A stretch of 64,000 nucleotides of DNA, from assembly GCA_016648135.1 (NCBI GenBank), contig JADDOH010004250.1:1-64000 (forward strand), read 5' to 3'. Source of the stretch: Agrypnia vestita (Eukaryota > Arthropoda > Insecta > Trichoptera > Phryganeidae). How positions within the stretch are numbered: position 1 is the stretch's first letter; every line of letters starts with the position of its first letter. Positions 1-11,059 of this stretch are shown here, one piece after another. A model generated the notes under the pieces. It saw nothing but the letters and a program-made list of their open reading frames with translations. It was not told where the DNA came from and ran no database searches. The position numbers and the translations under genes are program-made.

Positions 1-182
1 TAATTCTAAGAATAATGTACGAAATTTATTTTATACTTCTACTTTTAGACATAAGACCCTTTAGGCTAACTGAGATTTGATTTAGTGTTAGTACTTCAGT
101 GGCAGTGAAACCCAGCAGTCGATAGGTAGTTGTGCGTGTATTATAATCATTTTCAAAAATTTGTAATGAGACGTCATGAAGG

Positions 183-409
183 TATGCAAGGAATATTAAT
201 GATTGCCAATGCATAGGATTAAATTGTGGACCTAATGCACACCGGTATGCTGAAAAACTCGATATAGAGCGCATAAAGATTGCTGACCGACGTGCAAATC
301 AGGTCACTCGAGAAGGCAAAATAAGACGTAGATAAAAAAAAATCGACATCTTGGAGGCTTACACATCGGCAGAAGATGTATTATATGTACCAGAAATAGA
401 CGACTCTAC
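183..409 (+). pseudogene. Transposon-associated coding exon remnant, family not identified
   Basis: One frame reads as charged, protein-like sequence (GPNAHRYAEKLDIERIKIAD, then more) up to a strong splice-donor-like GTAAGT at 410. One in-frame TAA lies at 333-335, beside an A-run, so the exon is broken. The end (AEDVLYVPEIDDST) resembles tails I associate with lepidopteran transposon-derived proteins, but I cannot name the family. No downstream exon was found. Most likely a decayed mobile-element exon. Confidence 0.35.
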
Positions 410-530
410 GTAAGTAATTTTTTAAAATTGTATTTGTATTAATTATTCATGCATAAAACTTTAAACGCGTTTTTCTCAAAATAACGTTTTCAAAAACGGT
501 GTCCACGATATTTTAAAAACTACTCGATTG

Positions 531-775
531 ATTTAAATGAAATTTAAACATCATATTTTAGGCATTAAAAACTTGTGCTTAATCGAAGGATTTTTTTTTG
601 ACTTAAACTTTTTTTTATAAATAATAAAGGAGTGATTTTTTCCCTCAAAATTCATAATTAAGCTTTCAAAGACCGCCATTTTGCTAAATTTGAAAAAAAA
701 ATAAAAAAGCTTCGATTAAGCACAAGATTAACTATTGAACTACTAATTTCTTTTTGTTTCATTAAATTTAGATAA
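531..775. repeat. Inverted repeat (MITE-like)
   Basis: Arms at 571-587 and 710-726 are exact 17-bp reverse complements (core TGCTTAATCGAAG). Weaker complementarity continues outward to about 531 and 775. No target duplication was recognised, so this is a probable non-autonomous DNA element or decayed foldback. Confidence 0.5.
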
Positions 776-1029
776 ACCACTAAGAAGCACTGATGGACAC
801 CGCGAGGCACTACTTGCAAAACAGGGGTCAAGAAACGAGATTCTATCGTGGTCCAGTATTAATAATTTTATTTGAAATTTTCGGTATAGTTATTTAAAGT
901 ATAGTGTAAAACGTTGGTATTGTGAATTGAATCAAAACATTAAACAACCGTTCAAAAAAAATTTTTGAAAATGTCTATTTTTTTGCGCCTCTGACTACAC
1001 GTAACCCCTTAAATTAAAAACTTCATTTC

Positions 1030-1370
1030 AAACAAATTTTTATTAAACAATTAGAAAAGACATACAGAAAACACAAGTTAACGAAAAAATATTTTAACTG
1101 CTACCGGGATTCGAACCAACGGACCTCAACTCTATCCGGGGATGGCGCGTTATCCACTTTCGCCACGGCAGTTTGGTAAGTTAACGAAAATTTTTCATTT
1201 ATGAAATGAAAATGTTAACTTACCAAAATGCCGCGGCGAAATTGGATAACGCGCCATCCCCGGATAGAATGAAGGTCCGTTGGCTCGAATCCCGGTAGCA
1301 GTTGAAATTTTTTTTCATTAATTTGATTTTTCTGTATGTCTTTTCTAATTGATTAATAAAAAATTGTCTA
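1030..1370. repeat. Foldback of two tRNA-like (SINE-type) units head to head
   Basis: Two diverged copies of one unit face each other around a centre near 1200. Each has a pol III B-box-like motif: GGTTCGAATCCC on the minus strand (1106-1117) and GGCTCGAATCCC on the plus strand (1282-1293). Each also has an upstream A-box-like GCGAAA..GGATAACGCG segment. The A/T-rich outer arms are also complementary. I could not fold a convincing anticodon arm, so this looks like a tRNA-derived repeat rather than a tRNA gene. Confidence 0.6.
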
Positions 1371-1479
1371 ATAATTCACAGAACTTTGTTCTGAAATTGC
1401 AATTTTACAATGATAATGTGCTTTCTTTAATATACTTAATTTCACTTTTAATAAACGTAATTTCTTCAAACTACCGAGC

Positions 1480-1842
1480 CCTCATTGTGCTAGATCTTCA
1501 TCCGGCCAATTACACACCTTGCTGAGTATTCTGAGATGACGAACAAACAGGGGCTGATCGACAGTGGTGCAGCTTTCGTCCTCTTCCTAGTGGTGCAGCT
1601 TTCGTCCTCTTCCACAGCCGCCTGAAGGGCCTGGTCATCAGAATCCGAAGATCGACCCTTTCCTGACTTGTTGTCTAAGCTGGTGTCACCAGCTTTAAAG
1701 CGAACAAACCACCCTCGGCATGCCCTTTCGCTAATCGTTCCGAAAAGATTGCCGAGTTCGTGAAACGACTCAGCGGCTTTCACCCTTTCTCGAAATGGTA
1801 CAGCATAATGTGGCGTATGTGTTTATGGTTTACGAGGCGCAT
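1480..1842 (-). pseudogene. mariner transposase N-terminal fragment
   Basis: From an ATG at 1842 the minus strand encodes the mariner-type helix-turn-helix region, with recognisable HIMLYHFEKG, KAAESF, RGWFVRFKAGDTSLDNKSG and DDQALQAAVEEDES segments. It is broken by an in-frame stop after HFEKG where a Trp is usual. A 25-bp tandem duplication at about 1563-1612 scrambles the frame after EEDESCTTR. No DDD catalytic domain follows. A dead fragment. Confidence 0.75.
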
Positions 1843-1899
1843 TTTAAATTCTTAACCCTATTAAATAATTATATGTAAAATGTTGATTAAATGTCGAAT

Positions 1900-2390
1900 T
1901 CGAAAAAAAACGACGCGAAAGAAAACAGCAGATATTATGCATTTAAAAATTAATATAAAATGCTTACATTTTATTTCGTGCACACACCGTGGTTTTAACA
2001 AAATTCTAACGACAGCTCTGCCCGCGACGACCAAATGCCCAATTAAAACGTTAGCAGGCTCCAATACATTGAAACATTGTGCGTATTACGGATGGCAACA
2101 CTCATACCTACTTCATACCACTAACCTACTTGATCCTTACGTAAAAACAAGTTTATCTATTTACTTAAATTTCGAAATGATTTCATTTTGAGTGATGTAA
2201 ATATAGCGATAGTATAAAAGTAGGTGATGCACTTGGTCTATGGGCGTTGTATGAAAACCAGTTATATTAGTTTCTAACACATGTCGGAGCTATGTGCAAT
2301 ATTAGTCACCTTGGTTATGCAAAATAAATACTTCACCGATCGATTATGTCAACCGCACTCTCCCGCTGGACCGGAATATAGACGATTAAA
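1900..2390. other. AT-rich spacer, nothing recognised
   Basis: Short overlapping reading frames only, with no conserved motif or repeat structure that I could recognise. Confidence 0.5.
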
Positions 2391-3157
2391 GCCATGCATA
2401 CACTAGGGGACAAATCGCGAAACATTCCGCGCGGCATGTCGCATCAACATCTACGCTCACGTTTCGGGGACAATGACGCGGTCATTTGACGTGTACACAC
2501 CGGGACTCGCATATCACGTGTCGCGGAAACGGCGGAAATGTCGCCCGATGAGGTTATGTTGACAGCTGCGTATCTATTTACACTAGCCGCCCGATGAGGT
2601 TAGGATGACAGCTGCGTGTCTATTTAAATTAACGAGTTTATCGAAACGTAAGAGGAGAAAAAGGTGGTAGGTGCGAAATTATTTACTGCAAAGAGAAAGA
2701 AGGATGGATATTCTATGCGATCTTCGAATGTCTAACGGATCTTTTGTCAATTTCACTCGAATGACAACAACTGATTTTGACAATTTATTACAAATAATCG
2801 GGCCTTCCATAGCCAAGCAAGACAATATTAAGGAACGCTGTTGGCCCTCACATCATTTTATTTTTATATTCACGGTTTGAAGTGTCCCACAAAATTGTAC
2901 GGCGATAAATTGGAGAACAATAATTTCGTTTCCCCACATAACAGATACAACGCAAGCGCTTTCACTTGTAAACATACCACGTGATACTGACGCGTAGCCC
3001 GATGTCCCCGTGAGCTCGCTAGAGTACCGTGCGCATGGCAACGTTTCCGCGGCACGTAGAAATGCCCCGCTATGTTGTGCGCGACGTTGCAACGTCACGT
3101 AGACCCTATGCCGCGCGTGATGTTGAGAGATAATTTGTCCCCTAGTGAATACATGGC
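2391..3157 (+). mobile_element. PIF/Harbinger-type element, internally deleted
   Basis: Terminal inverted repeats begin GCCATG..TCACTAGGGGACAAAT and share a GCGCGGCAT block further in. TTA/TAA-like bases flank both ends, as expected for the TWA targets of this superfamily. A coding remnant at 2671-2880 (+) matches the HARBI1-like transposase N-terminus (NFTRMTTTDFDNLLQIIGPS), then stops; the DDE nuclease domain is missing. A related, deleted copy lies at 9289-9625. Confidence 0.7.
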
Positions 3158-3237
3158 TTAACGAAGAAATAAATTGCGTCTCATGACTCACCGGTGAGAG
3201 TGTGATTGGTTTGTTGATTGAGAACTGTGTCTGTGGC

Positions 3238-3345
3238 AGGGTTGATAAAAATCATGGATTTTTTAAAAAATAAAAAATCGGATTTATTTAATTTAAATCG
3301 GATTTACTTAATTTAAATCGGATTTATTGATTTAAATCAGTTTTT
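3238..3345. repeat. Tandem AAATCGGATTTA motifs after CAGGGTTGATAAAAATC
   Basis: Three short direct repeats of a TTAAATCGGATTTA-like motif follow CAGGGTTGATAAAAATC. This arrangement resembles a hAT terminus with subterminal repeats, but no matching right end or 8-bp duplication was found. Sequence from 3345 to about 4050 is AT-rich and otherwise featureless. Confidence 0.35.
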
Positions 3346-4055
3346 TTTAATATACCGATCTTTTTTAATTTGAAAGTCAGTTATTGTTGAGAAAAAACAA
3401 TACAAGTTTTGTTTATTTTAATTATTAATAAAATTAACAAAAATCAACATATTATTAGTTCATCTAAAAAGTCAGTAATTTTTCAAAAAAACACAGTGCC
3501 ATGTTTATTTGCCATATTTAACAAATATATTATAAAATTAACGAAAATCGACAAGTTCTCTTAAATTCAATAATTTTTTAAAAAACAAAGTAGCATTTTG
3601 TCAATTTAACAAAAAATTAACAAGGAAAATAAAAAAGACTTATTATATTTACTAATTTACTTACATATAACTTAGATGTTATGTTTTTATTGGTTTTGTA
3701 ATTTGTTCGAATTTAGTTTTTTCAAAAGGAAGATTAATATTTCCACCTGCTCAGTTCCTTATTACCCCAGCGGAAGAAGCAACTGTACTTATCAGTTGCT
3801 TGATTATATCCAATTCTTCTTCGGTTATACATTTTTTCATATTATGTATTGCTACCCACCGATCGGTAGGGGCGGTTTTCTGTGCGACTTGTTTATCGAC
3901 TAATACTCCAGTGAAAGGCTCAACTTTTGCTGGGGGAAGTCCCTTGACACTTTTTGGCTGATTTGGTTGCAGTAAAAGAATATTGATTTAAATCATTGCA
4001 CTTTACTTTGAGTAGAAAAAGGTTTGTATTCCATTAGCTGTTTTGTATAAATATA

Positions 4056-4936
4056 ATGGCGTCCCAGAATTTACGCAAGAATTGAATTTGTCTCCATTTG
4101 TGTGGTAAAGTGTTGGCAACCCAAAAAAAAACGTTTGACAGCTGATAGTTTAGGGTTAATTAAAATGGAGCACTATTCGAGAGAACAACGCGTTTTCATT
4201 GTTGAAAAATATTTCAAAAATAATGAAAGTTTGGCAGCCACAGTTCGCAAATTTCGAGCAAAATCATCCTAAGCGATGGAGCTCATTGTCAAAATTGCCG
4301 CATTTGGGGTTCAGAGAACCCACACGTGACTATCCAAAAACAAATACATCCACAGCGTGTCACCGTTTGGTGCGGATTTTGGGCTGGAGGCATCATTGGA
4401 TCTTACTTCCTCGAAAATGGAACTGGTCAAGCAGTGACTGTTACTGGTGCTCGATACCGCGACATGATAACCAAGTTCTTTCTGCCTAAATTAGATGATA
4501 TTGATGTGGATGACATGTGGTTTCAACAAGACGGTGCCACATGCCATACAGCCCGTGAAACAATTCAATTACTGCAGGAGACATTTCTTGGTCGTGTACT
4601 CTCTGGTTTCGGTTATCAGAATTGGGCCCCTAGATCATTTTTTTCATCAGGGATCAAATTTAACACCACTTGATTTCTTTTTATGGGGTTATTTGAAGTC
4701 AAAGCTCTTTGCCAACAAGCCCACAACCAGACACATTTATGCAAAACGGTTATTGAAAATTTCGACAAAAGAGTGCGTACGTGCCAGCAAAGCCCTGGAG
4801 GCCATTTGCCCTATGTGTTATTCCATACATAACCCTATCGTATGTACTTTATGATTTAATAAAAAAAATACAATTTAAAAAATAATTACTGTGTTTTCTA
4901 TTTAATTTAAATCTTGCATAAATTTTGGGACACCTT
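4056..4936 (+). mobile_element. Tc1/mariner-superfamily element with TIRs and TA targets
   Basis: The left end (GGCGTCCCAGAATTTACGCA) and the reverse complement of the right end (GGTGTCCCAAAATTTATGCA) are imperfect terminal inverted repeats. TA dinucleotides flank both ends at 4054-4055 and 4937-4938. At 881 bp it is shorter than an intact element because the transposase gene inside is internally deleted. Confidence 0.85.
4165..4853 (+). pseudogene. mariner-family transposase, internally deleted and frameshifted
   Basis: Begins MEHYSREQRVFIVEKYFKNN, typical of the family's helix-turn-helix start. It then jumps, after about 30 residues, to the catalytic part (VTVWCGFWAGGIIGSYFLEN). The middle Asp motif WFQQDGATCHTAR and the third-Asp region LTPLDFFLWGYLKSK are visible. 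Most of the DNA-binding region and the first Asp motif are gone. Near 4626-4655 a short insertion separates the last two blocks into different frames. It cannot encode an active transposase. Confidence 0.85.
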
Positions 4937-4959
4937 TAGTATCGCATCGCAATAGTAAC

Positions 4960-5462
4960 GCAAGATTCTACTTTGGGCGCTCGAAAAAAGACTATTTTTA
5001 TGAGATTACGAATAAAGATATTGACGAGGGTTTGTTAGGCTTAATAAATACACTCTTCAAATACATTAATAAATTTTTAATTAAATATTTTATTCACTTT
5101 TAATATACAAAAACACCATTTGTATACAACGCCTCGATTAGTGGGTGGGTCTGCGCTGGTGTTGAAATTTCAAAAACGGGCTAAAATAGAAAAATTTGGA
5201 ATTTTTAGGTTTAATATATCACTAGCAACCGACCGAACTTGAATTATTTAAACATTTTGATTTTTACTTTTTTTGGCAAAAAATGCAATTTTTTTCCTTT
5301 TTTTCGCCACCATTTCGTTATTTTTGCATGTACATTAAAAATTCTAGTTCAGTACCCACTTCAAGAGTGTATTGATAAACCCTACATCAATATCTTTATT
5401 CATAATGTCATAAAAATATCATAAAATTAGCCTTTTTTCGAGCAACCAAAGTAGAATCTTGC
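4960..5462. mobile_element. MITE with about 95-bp inverted arms
   Basis: Outer ends GCAAGATTCTACTTTG and CAAAGTAGAATCTTGC are reverse complements. Imperfect complementarity extends about 95 bp (blocks around CGAAAAAAG, AATAAAGATATTGA and AAGAGTGTATT). It starts 24 bp right of the mariner element and has no coding capacity. Superfamily not identified. Confidence 0.75.
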
Positions 5463-6500
5463 CTGCCTTAATCACTCTAAGGTTCTTCTACATAACTACT
5501 GGTTCCTCAAATTATGAAAGCTCAGGAGAAAATCTTAATCATTCGTTAATTTTTGTGTCCAATATTACAATTTTGTCGATTTTTAAGACTTCTAGCTTTA
5601 TCCACTTTCGAAATGTGCATTGTTTAGCCGTGACGTCACGTGGATGCGCCTGGCTGTCCACCCACTATAATTCAACATCATTAAGAATGCACCGATCAGC
5701 CCACATTAAAATAAAATTATCTGCATTGAAACGTGAATAAATCTTTTGATTTAAGTTGACCTGTTGTTGCAAATCTTAAGAAGGAAAAATAATCTTTTAA
5801 TGGAATCAACCAAAGGATTTTTCACCAGGCGCCAGGGAAAAAATTAACATTATGGATGCCGTTAGATGGGAAAGCTTGGAATTATGTTAGTCAGGAAGCT
5901 GAATTATGCTTGCCGAAACCTGTTGTCAGCTTGCGTGCAATGGAGACATGTGAAGCCATGGAAGATGGTAGCTAAGGACCTTGATTAGAAGCGGAAGAAG
6001 AATATTACCATGAGCCTTCTTAACCCATTTTGACCCCACGTGTTTAATTATGCCACCAAAGCATTAAAAAGCAATGAAATTTTTGTGTTTTATTATTTGG
6101 TATAAATTGTGGCAAGTGGAGGCATATAAGTATAAGCGAATGATGTAAGTAATGGCTTTTTCATAAAGTGTGACCGAAATTGTTTGACAAAAGTAAAAGT
6201 TAGTATATTTTGTTGGAATATATATTTTAATAAAAAATCCTTAATCATACAAGAATAAGAGTATAACGACATAATTTTAAAAACTATTATAACTATTACA
6301 GTTATGAATAATCCAAAAGACAACGTGAAGAGAAGTGTTTGAATTTTGACGTGCAGATAAGCTCAATCAGTCTATGTGTTACTTTTACATGACATAACGT
6401 AATATAATACCTACAACTTTCTAAAAGTTTTAATAACTGCCTACTTGTATTGTTTAGAAAATGTATAAAAACCTATGAATAAGGATGACTTGGATGTTGG
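5463..6500. other. Unassigned sequence
   Basis: No gene, TIR pair or known repeat was recognised. A moderately GC-rich stretch at 5860-6010 has short protein-like frames (NYVSQEAELCLPKPVVSLRA), but stops follow and no family is evident. Confidence 0.4.
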
Positions 6501-6514
6501 AGGTGAATTTGGGA

Positions 6515-7446
6515 TTGTTGTAAAGTAAAATTATGGTAGATCTATAAGGAGAGTGACTGCGGGAAACAAGATGAATGGTGCTCCAAATGCAATTATGGCC
6601 AATAAGAATCTGTCAAAGGAAGCAAGACTTCCTTCCTGGGTTTCAATCCGTGGGATTGGTTTGTAGCAAAGCATATCTCCTTCTCCATTCTGCTCGGTCT
6701 CCGGCGATGCTCTTCAGCTCTGTGTAGGAGGCACAATTCATATCTTGGCACACTTGCTCAAGATATTCACGGCGAGGGCGCCCTCTGGCAATCTTTCCCT
6801 CTACCATTCCCTCCAGTATAGTTTTGAGCAGACTTTCATGGCGTAAAATATGCCGCATCCATTTTGTACGCCTTTTCGAGATAGTATTCATCATGTGCCT
6901 GGTTGCAAGTAAGCAAGCAAGACAGTAAGTAGGTAAGCAAGACTAGCGGTACATAATGGCGTTCTAGTGCCAACCCTGATGTATGGAAGTGAAGCCTGGA
7001 ATTAGCAAAGAAAGAATGAAAGTAAACTGAATGCGGTGGAAATGCGGTCACTAAGACGCTTGTGTGGAAAATCTTTGTTCGATAGAGTGAGGAATGAACA
7101 AATTAGAAGTGAATGTAATGCTGGCTGTGGTGTGGTAGATAGAATAAAGAAAGGAGTGCTGAGATGGTTTGGTCATGTGTACCGTATGAACGAGGAAAGG
7201 GTGGTTAAGAAATTATATGAGGCGAGTGTTTAAGGCAACAGGAATAGAGGGCGTCCGCGAAAGACCTGGCACGATCAGATATTACAAGTATTTGAGGATG
7301 GCCCTGTTAAAAGTCTCAACAACCGTAGAACTTGTATGAGAAGATGTATGAATGTAGCCGAAGCCAGAAAAGAAAAGTGGTGTGCCAAGATAGAATAATA
7401 TCCTCTCTGCCTACCCCTGTGGAGAAAGGGTGTGATGGTTAGTTAG
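6515..7446 (+). mobile_element. Non-LTR retrotransposon ORF C-terminus (RTE-like), interrupted
   Basis: Decayed 3' part of an endonuclease/reverse-transcriptase element common in Lepidoptera. The clearest part (7036-7230) reads LRRLCGKSLFDRVRNEQIR and LRWFGHVYRMNEERVVKKLY. The following GRPRKTW and ACMRRCMN blocks are in shifted frames. It is split by a nested insertion at 6630-6934. Other fragments of this family occur at 8165, 19222, 30720, 34265, 41300, 42900 and 59040. Confidence 0.8.
6630..6934 (-). mobile_element. Nested fragment of a second non-LTR retrotransposon
   Basis: The minus strand encodes a different element's C-terminal tail (RRTKWMRHILRHESLLKTIL, GRPRREYLEQVCQD, ending RRYALLQTNPTD). 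It interrupts the plus-strand element. The 10-bp sequence AAGCAAGACT occurs at 6620-6629 and 6935-6944, flanking it as a target-site duplication. Short and 5'-truncated; no poly(A) tail is evident. Confidence 0.8.
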
Positions 7447-7449
7447 TAA

Positions 7450-7940
7450 TTTAACTCTCCTTAACTGTGTGTTATTGTGGTGGAATCTTGTAATTGTTCT
7501 TCACCAACTTCTCGACTAGCCAGAGCTCTGAAACTTTCAACATTTACGTCAAGTGGATGACTGTACATAATTAAATCATTTTCGATTTGGTGATGATTTG
7601 GTCATTATTTTGATTAAAAATAATAATTTTCCTTTAATATTGAACCATCAAATGCCTACGTAGCTTCGAGATTCATCAATATTAGTATGAAAAATGTTCC
7701 GTTTTCAAAATGTATGAATTTTAGTCGGCAGATTTAACTATGACACCAGGCGTCAGAATAAAACGTCAAATTCGATAAATTTAGGTTATTTCGAATTTAC
7801 ATTTCAAATATTTCAGGATAACTTTGGTTTAGAAAAAAACCGTTCGATAAAAAGAACGTTCAACATAATTATATCGCGGGTTCAAAGAGTGTTGATGGAC
7901 AACCCTATTTAATTCAGAATATTTCGAGTATGTCCAAATT
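7450..7940. other. AT-rich spacer, nothing recognised
   Basis: No convincing gene or repeat was seen. Confidence 0.4.
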
Positions 7941-7944
7941 TTTC

Positions 7945-8150
7945 AGAACAGAACTGGATTTTTGTAACAGGGACATCATTAATCAATCAATGTATATTAT
8001 AGATGTCTCACAGAGACGAAATTGTATTTTTATGGAAAAGTAGGTATAAAATATATATTATATGTACTTTCCCATAAACTATACCACTATACCTACTTTC
8101 CCTTAAGAAATAGTTGCGTCCCTGTGGGACATCTATAATATACATTTATT
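7945..8150. repeat. Dispersed TIR family 'C' (TATATTATAGATGTCTC), short copy
   Basis: Ends carry TGTATATTATAGATGTCTC and its complement, with inner blocks CAGAGACGAA and GGAAAGTAGGTAT also inverted. It is preceded by the family's usual left flank (AACTGGATTTTTGTAACAGG). Other copies occur at 11060, 12600, 15047, 34829, 38210 and 59790. No coding capacity. Confidence 0.75.
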
Positions 8151-8164
8151 GAAAAACTAACAAC

Positions 8165-8350
8165 TAACAGTAGGCAGAGAGGATTGAACGCCACACTCTC
8201 CTTATCCTGGCACACCACTTTTGCTTCGGCCACATTCATACATCTTCTCATACACGTTCTACGGTTGTTGCGGCTTTTAACAGGGCCATCCTCAAATACT
8301 TGTAGTACCTGATCGTGCCAGGTCTTTCGCGGACGCCCTCTATTCCTGTT
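8165..8350 (-). mobile_element. RTE-like retrotransposon 3' fragment
   Basis: The reverse complement matches the tail of the element at 6515-7446, including the blocks encoding GRPRKTWHDQ and MRRCMNVAEAK. 5'-truncated. Confidence 0.75.
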
Positions 8351-8358
8351 GAACCTGT

Positions 8359-8739
8359 TTAATATTTGGATAGTGCATGGGTGATGTTAAAAAATTTATT
8401 ACGAATGTATGCAAAGAAAGCGTATAAAAGCATGTCTTCAAATTTTATTTGATTCACTTTACTTGTTAAATCCCCTTTTAGATACTTTGTGTACATTGAG
8501 AGACACACCACCAACCGGTTCGCGGAACGAATTAAGTTCGTGATACGAGACCCCGCCGTCTGCCGCAGCTGAATGCAAGTGCGGACCATGACGACTTTGC
8601 AATGAGTTTTGGTTAGGTTGATTATTTTCTGCAAAGCATACGATGACAACGCATTCAAGGCCGTCTCAATCAGTCGGGCTAAATTTTCAACAGACCTTGA
8701 TGAGTCCGTTGATAATGATAAATCGATTTTATTAAGCAT
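8359..8739 (-). CDS. Unidentified 126-residue open frame
   Basis: One of the longer uninterrupted frames outside known repeats, from ATG at 8739. The composition is protein-like, with Leu/Ile-rich amphipathic stretches and several Arg/Lys. I recognise no domain, signal peptide or homologue. It directly follows a retrotransposon fragment. It could be a decayed mobile-element exon or a chance frame in AT-rich DNA, so the coding call is weak. Confidence 0.15.
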   Translation of the reverse strand: MLNKIDLSLSTDSSRSVENLARLIETALNALSSYALQKIINLTKTHCKVVMVRTCIQLRQTAGSRITNLIRSANRLVVCLSMYTKYLKGDLTSKVNQIKFEDMLLYAFFAYIRNKFFNITHALSKY

Positions 8740-9114
8740 GGACTGGTGACACTGTCTGCATAAACCCGTTTCTCGTTTAAATCATTTTAATTAACATTCG
8801 TCACGAAACAATACACTGGTACTAAATCAGACGAGAGATTTGTTTTTCTTTCAAATTATCATTTTTGCACCTTATTTTATTTTTGAAGTTTTCTTTTGGC
8901 GCATTGAGGGTAATTTTTTTATTGTAACGGAAGTCGTTGTTATTGTAGCGCTACGTTGCGCACGCCCAGTGTGTGCATTGTAGCGGAAATGTGTATAGCG
9001 GGAATGAGAGACCACGGAATGCGCGCATTCATTAAACTGTAAAAAAAATTATTCACTTGAAATTAGTGTTCCAGTAATATAAATAATGTATTGTCGACCA
9101 TCTTGAATCGAGTA

Positions 9115-9257
9115 CAGTAGCCGGCAAACATCTCGAAATTCTGCGACGTAGTGGGGGGACGTTTGCGCATCTACCTTTCTACCAACGAGACCCAAATTTA
9201 GTCTTCTGCGCATTCCCCCACTTAGCCAAAGAATTTCATGAAGTTTGCCGGCAACTG
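9115..9257. mobile_element. Short MITE (CAGTWGCCGGCAAAC ends), copy 1
   Basis: Inverted ends CAGTAGCCGGCAAAC and GTTTGCCGGCAACTG, with complementarity extending about 45 bp. Flanked by TA on each side. A second copy in opposite orientation lies at 62428-62567. Confidence 0.8.
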
Positions 9258-9288
9258 TACCAATCACAAAGACGCTAGAACTGTTAAA

Positions 9289-9625
9289 GCCATGTATTCA
9301 CTAGGGGACAAATAGCGCAGCATTCCGCGCGGCATGTCGCATGAACATCTACGTTCATGTTTCGGGGGCAATGACGCGGTCATTTGACGTGTACACACCG
9401 GGACTCGCATATCTTGTCGCGGAAATGTCACCCGATGAGGTTATGATGACAGCTGCGGTATCTATTTACACTTTGTCATTTAGCGAAAACGGGGTTCCGC
9501 GCAATTCGAAATGTTTTTTTGATTGCGATCGATACAGCTCGATGAGTTCAAGAACAATTTCGTTTCCCCACATTGTCATCTTGACAGATACAGCGCATGC
9601 GTATTCACTTGTAAACATACCACGT
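9289..9625 (+). mobile_element. PIF/Harbinger-family derivative, second copy
   Basis: Starts with the same GCCATGTATTCACTAGGGGA end and shares the blocks at 2391-2590 and 2915-2985 of the first copy, joined by a deletion. The right terminal repeat was not found. No transposase sequence remains. Confidence 0.65.
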
Positions 9626-9893
9626 GGTAAAGAAGTGTAACTTCTACCGCGTGTACATGAGAACACGCTCCTCCATTTTTTTAACATACAGATTATCCTC
9701 GGCTGAATTACAGGAATCACTGCTCAACTACGTGAACAACCAATTTGGTTGCACATTAAAGTAAATTACATTACAGTTACAAACATCGCACAGAAAATGA
9801 CACTGAAATGCGTTTAATTGAAGCTTGTGTGTAGCTAGAAGTCATTCATTCGGAACATCCCTAGTTTAACATTATACACAAGACTGCCTAAAC

Positions 9894-10479
9894 CAGCGAT
9901 GGCGCACCTTTCTATTTGCGCGCGCCAAAAATTCTCGAATATTATTTATTCATCGCTGCCTGGCAGTGTCGAGCATTCTTCTCAAATATTTTACTTAAAT
10001 AACTACAATCAGAAACTATTCTTTAATTAGTTTTAAACTTACAAACGTGACGTCAGAACACGGTCCGATAAGATGGAGTGGGTTCATTCACCTTTCCGTA
10101 ATTGGTTCAGTAGGTCCTTCCACATTCACACTTCCAAGCAGTTTTAATAACAACTTTTTTTTTCAGAATTTTATTTAAAAAAAGTTTGAAATTAAATTAA
10201 AATATTCATAAAAATGAAAAAAAAAATACAAATGAAAAGCCATATCAGTGATTTATTAATGAGATTTTCATGCTGTCCATTCGTTACCAAATGCTTTATA
10301 TATGGCTCAAATGTCTTCACTTTTAATAATACGCACGCCCGAGTAGATTTATCAGTCAATCTATGTATTGAGCTACATTTTATAAAATCCATTTCGAAAA
10401 ATAATGAATCTGTAAATCGTGCCAGCTAAATTTTTACACGTGCTATCTGTGGCACGCGTGCCTAGGTTCGCCACCACTG
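9894..10479. mobile_element. Non-autonomous hAT element
   Basis: Ends CAGCGATGGCGCACC and GGTTCGCCACCACTG are imperfect inverted repeats of the common CAGTGGTGGCGAACC type. They are flanked by GCCTAAAC (9886-9893) and GCCTAAAA (10480-10487), an 8-bp target duplication with one mismatch. AT-rich interior without a transposase. Confidence 0.8.
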
Positions 10480-10718
10480 GCCTAAAAGGTGCATAACAAA
10501 TTACCCATTGTTTTCGGAATTGTAAAATGAATATACCTTTTCAATGTCATTGTCCTACCGAAATGGCAGGTGCTGGCTTGTAACACCGATAACACATGCG
10601 GGCAAAGAGAATTCAGTCACTTACAAATTTCGAGGGTTTCAATTAGGGCTTCAATTAGATTAAAAACGAAACCAATTAAACGGTTTTTCAATCGATTGTA
10701 CAGATCAAACGGTTAACG

Positions 10719-10815
10719 GCCCTGCGCGCGGTTAAACTGGTCGCTGCGCGGGCGATAGTGGCTGCCGTGCGGTGTGTGCAATCGGCTTTCGCCCATTGCC
10801 TACTGCTAGTCTTAA
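10719..10815 (+). repeat. GC-rich hairpin repeat family, diverged copy
   Basis: Shares CAATCGGCTT..GCCCATTGCCTACTGCTAG and GC-rich GGTCGCTGCGCGGGCG-like hairpins with the better copy at 17535-17695. A fragment also sits at 48553-48590. Surrounding sequence to 11060 is AT-rich with a TATATA microsatellite near 10905-10960. Confidence 0.5.
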
Positions 10816-11059
10816 CATTTTTTCATAGGATTTCTTTTTTTTTGGTACTGGCAATGGAAAATTGTGCACTACATGCATAATTTTTGGAGACATTATGTAG
10901 AAATAATATATAAATATATATCGAAAGAATATTATATATATATTATATAGATATATATGCGTTTTAAAAGGAATATTGCTAAAAAACTCCACTTTAAAAA
11001 ATAAAATACAGAGATATCATTACTAGTTACAAAAGCTATGTATACTAACTTATTACTGA

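Noticed and set aside
2853..3191. 112-codon minus-strand frame
   Set aside because: Covers the right end and TIR of the PIF/Harbinger element; not a host gene.
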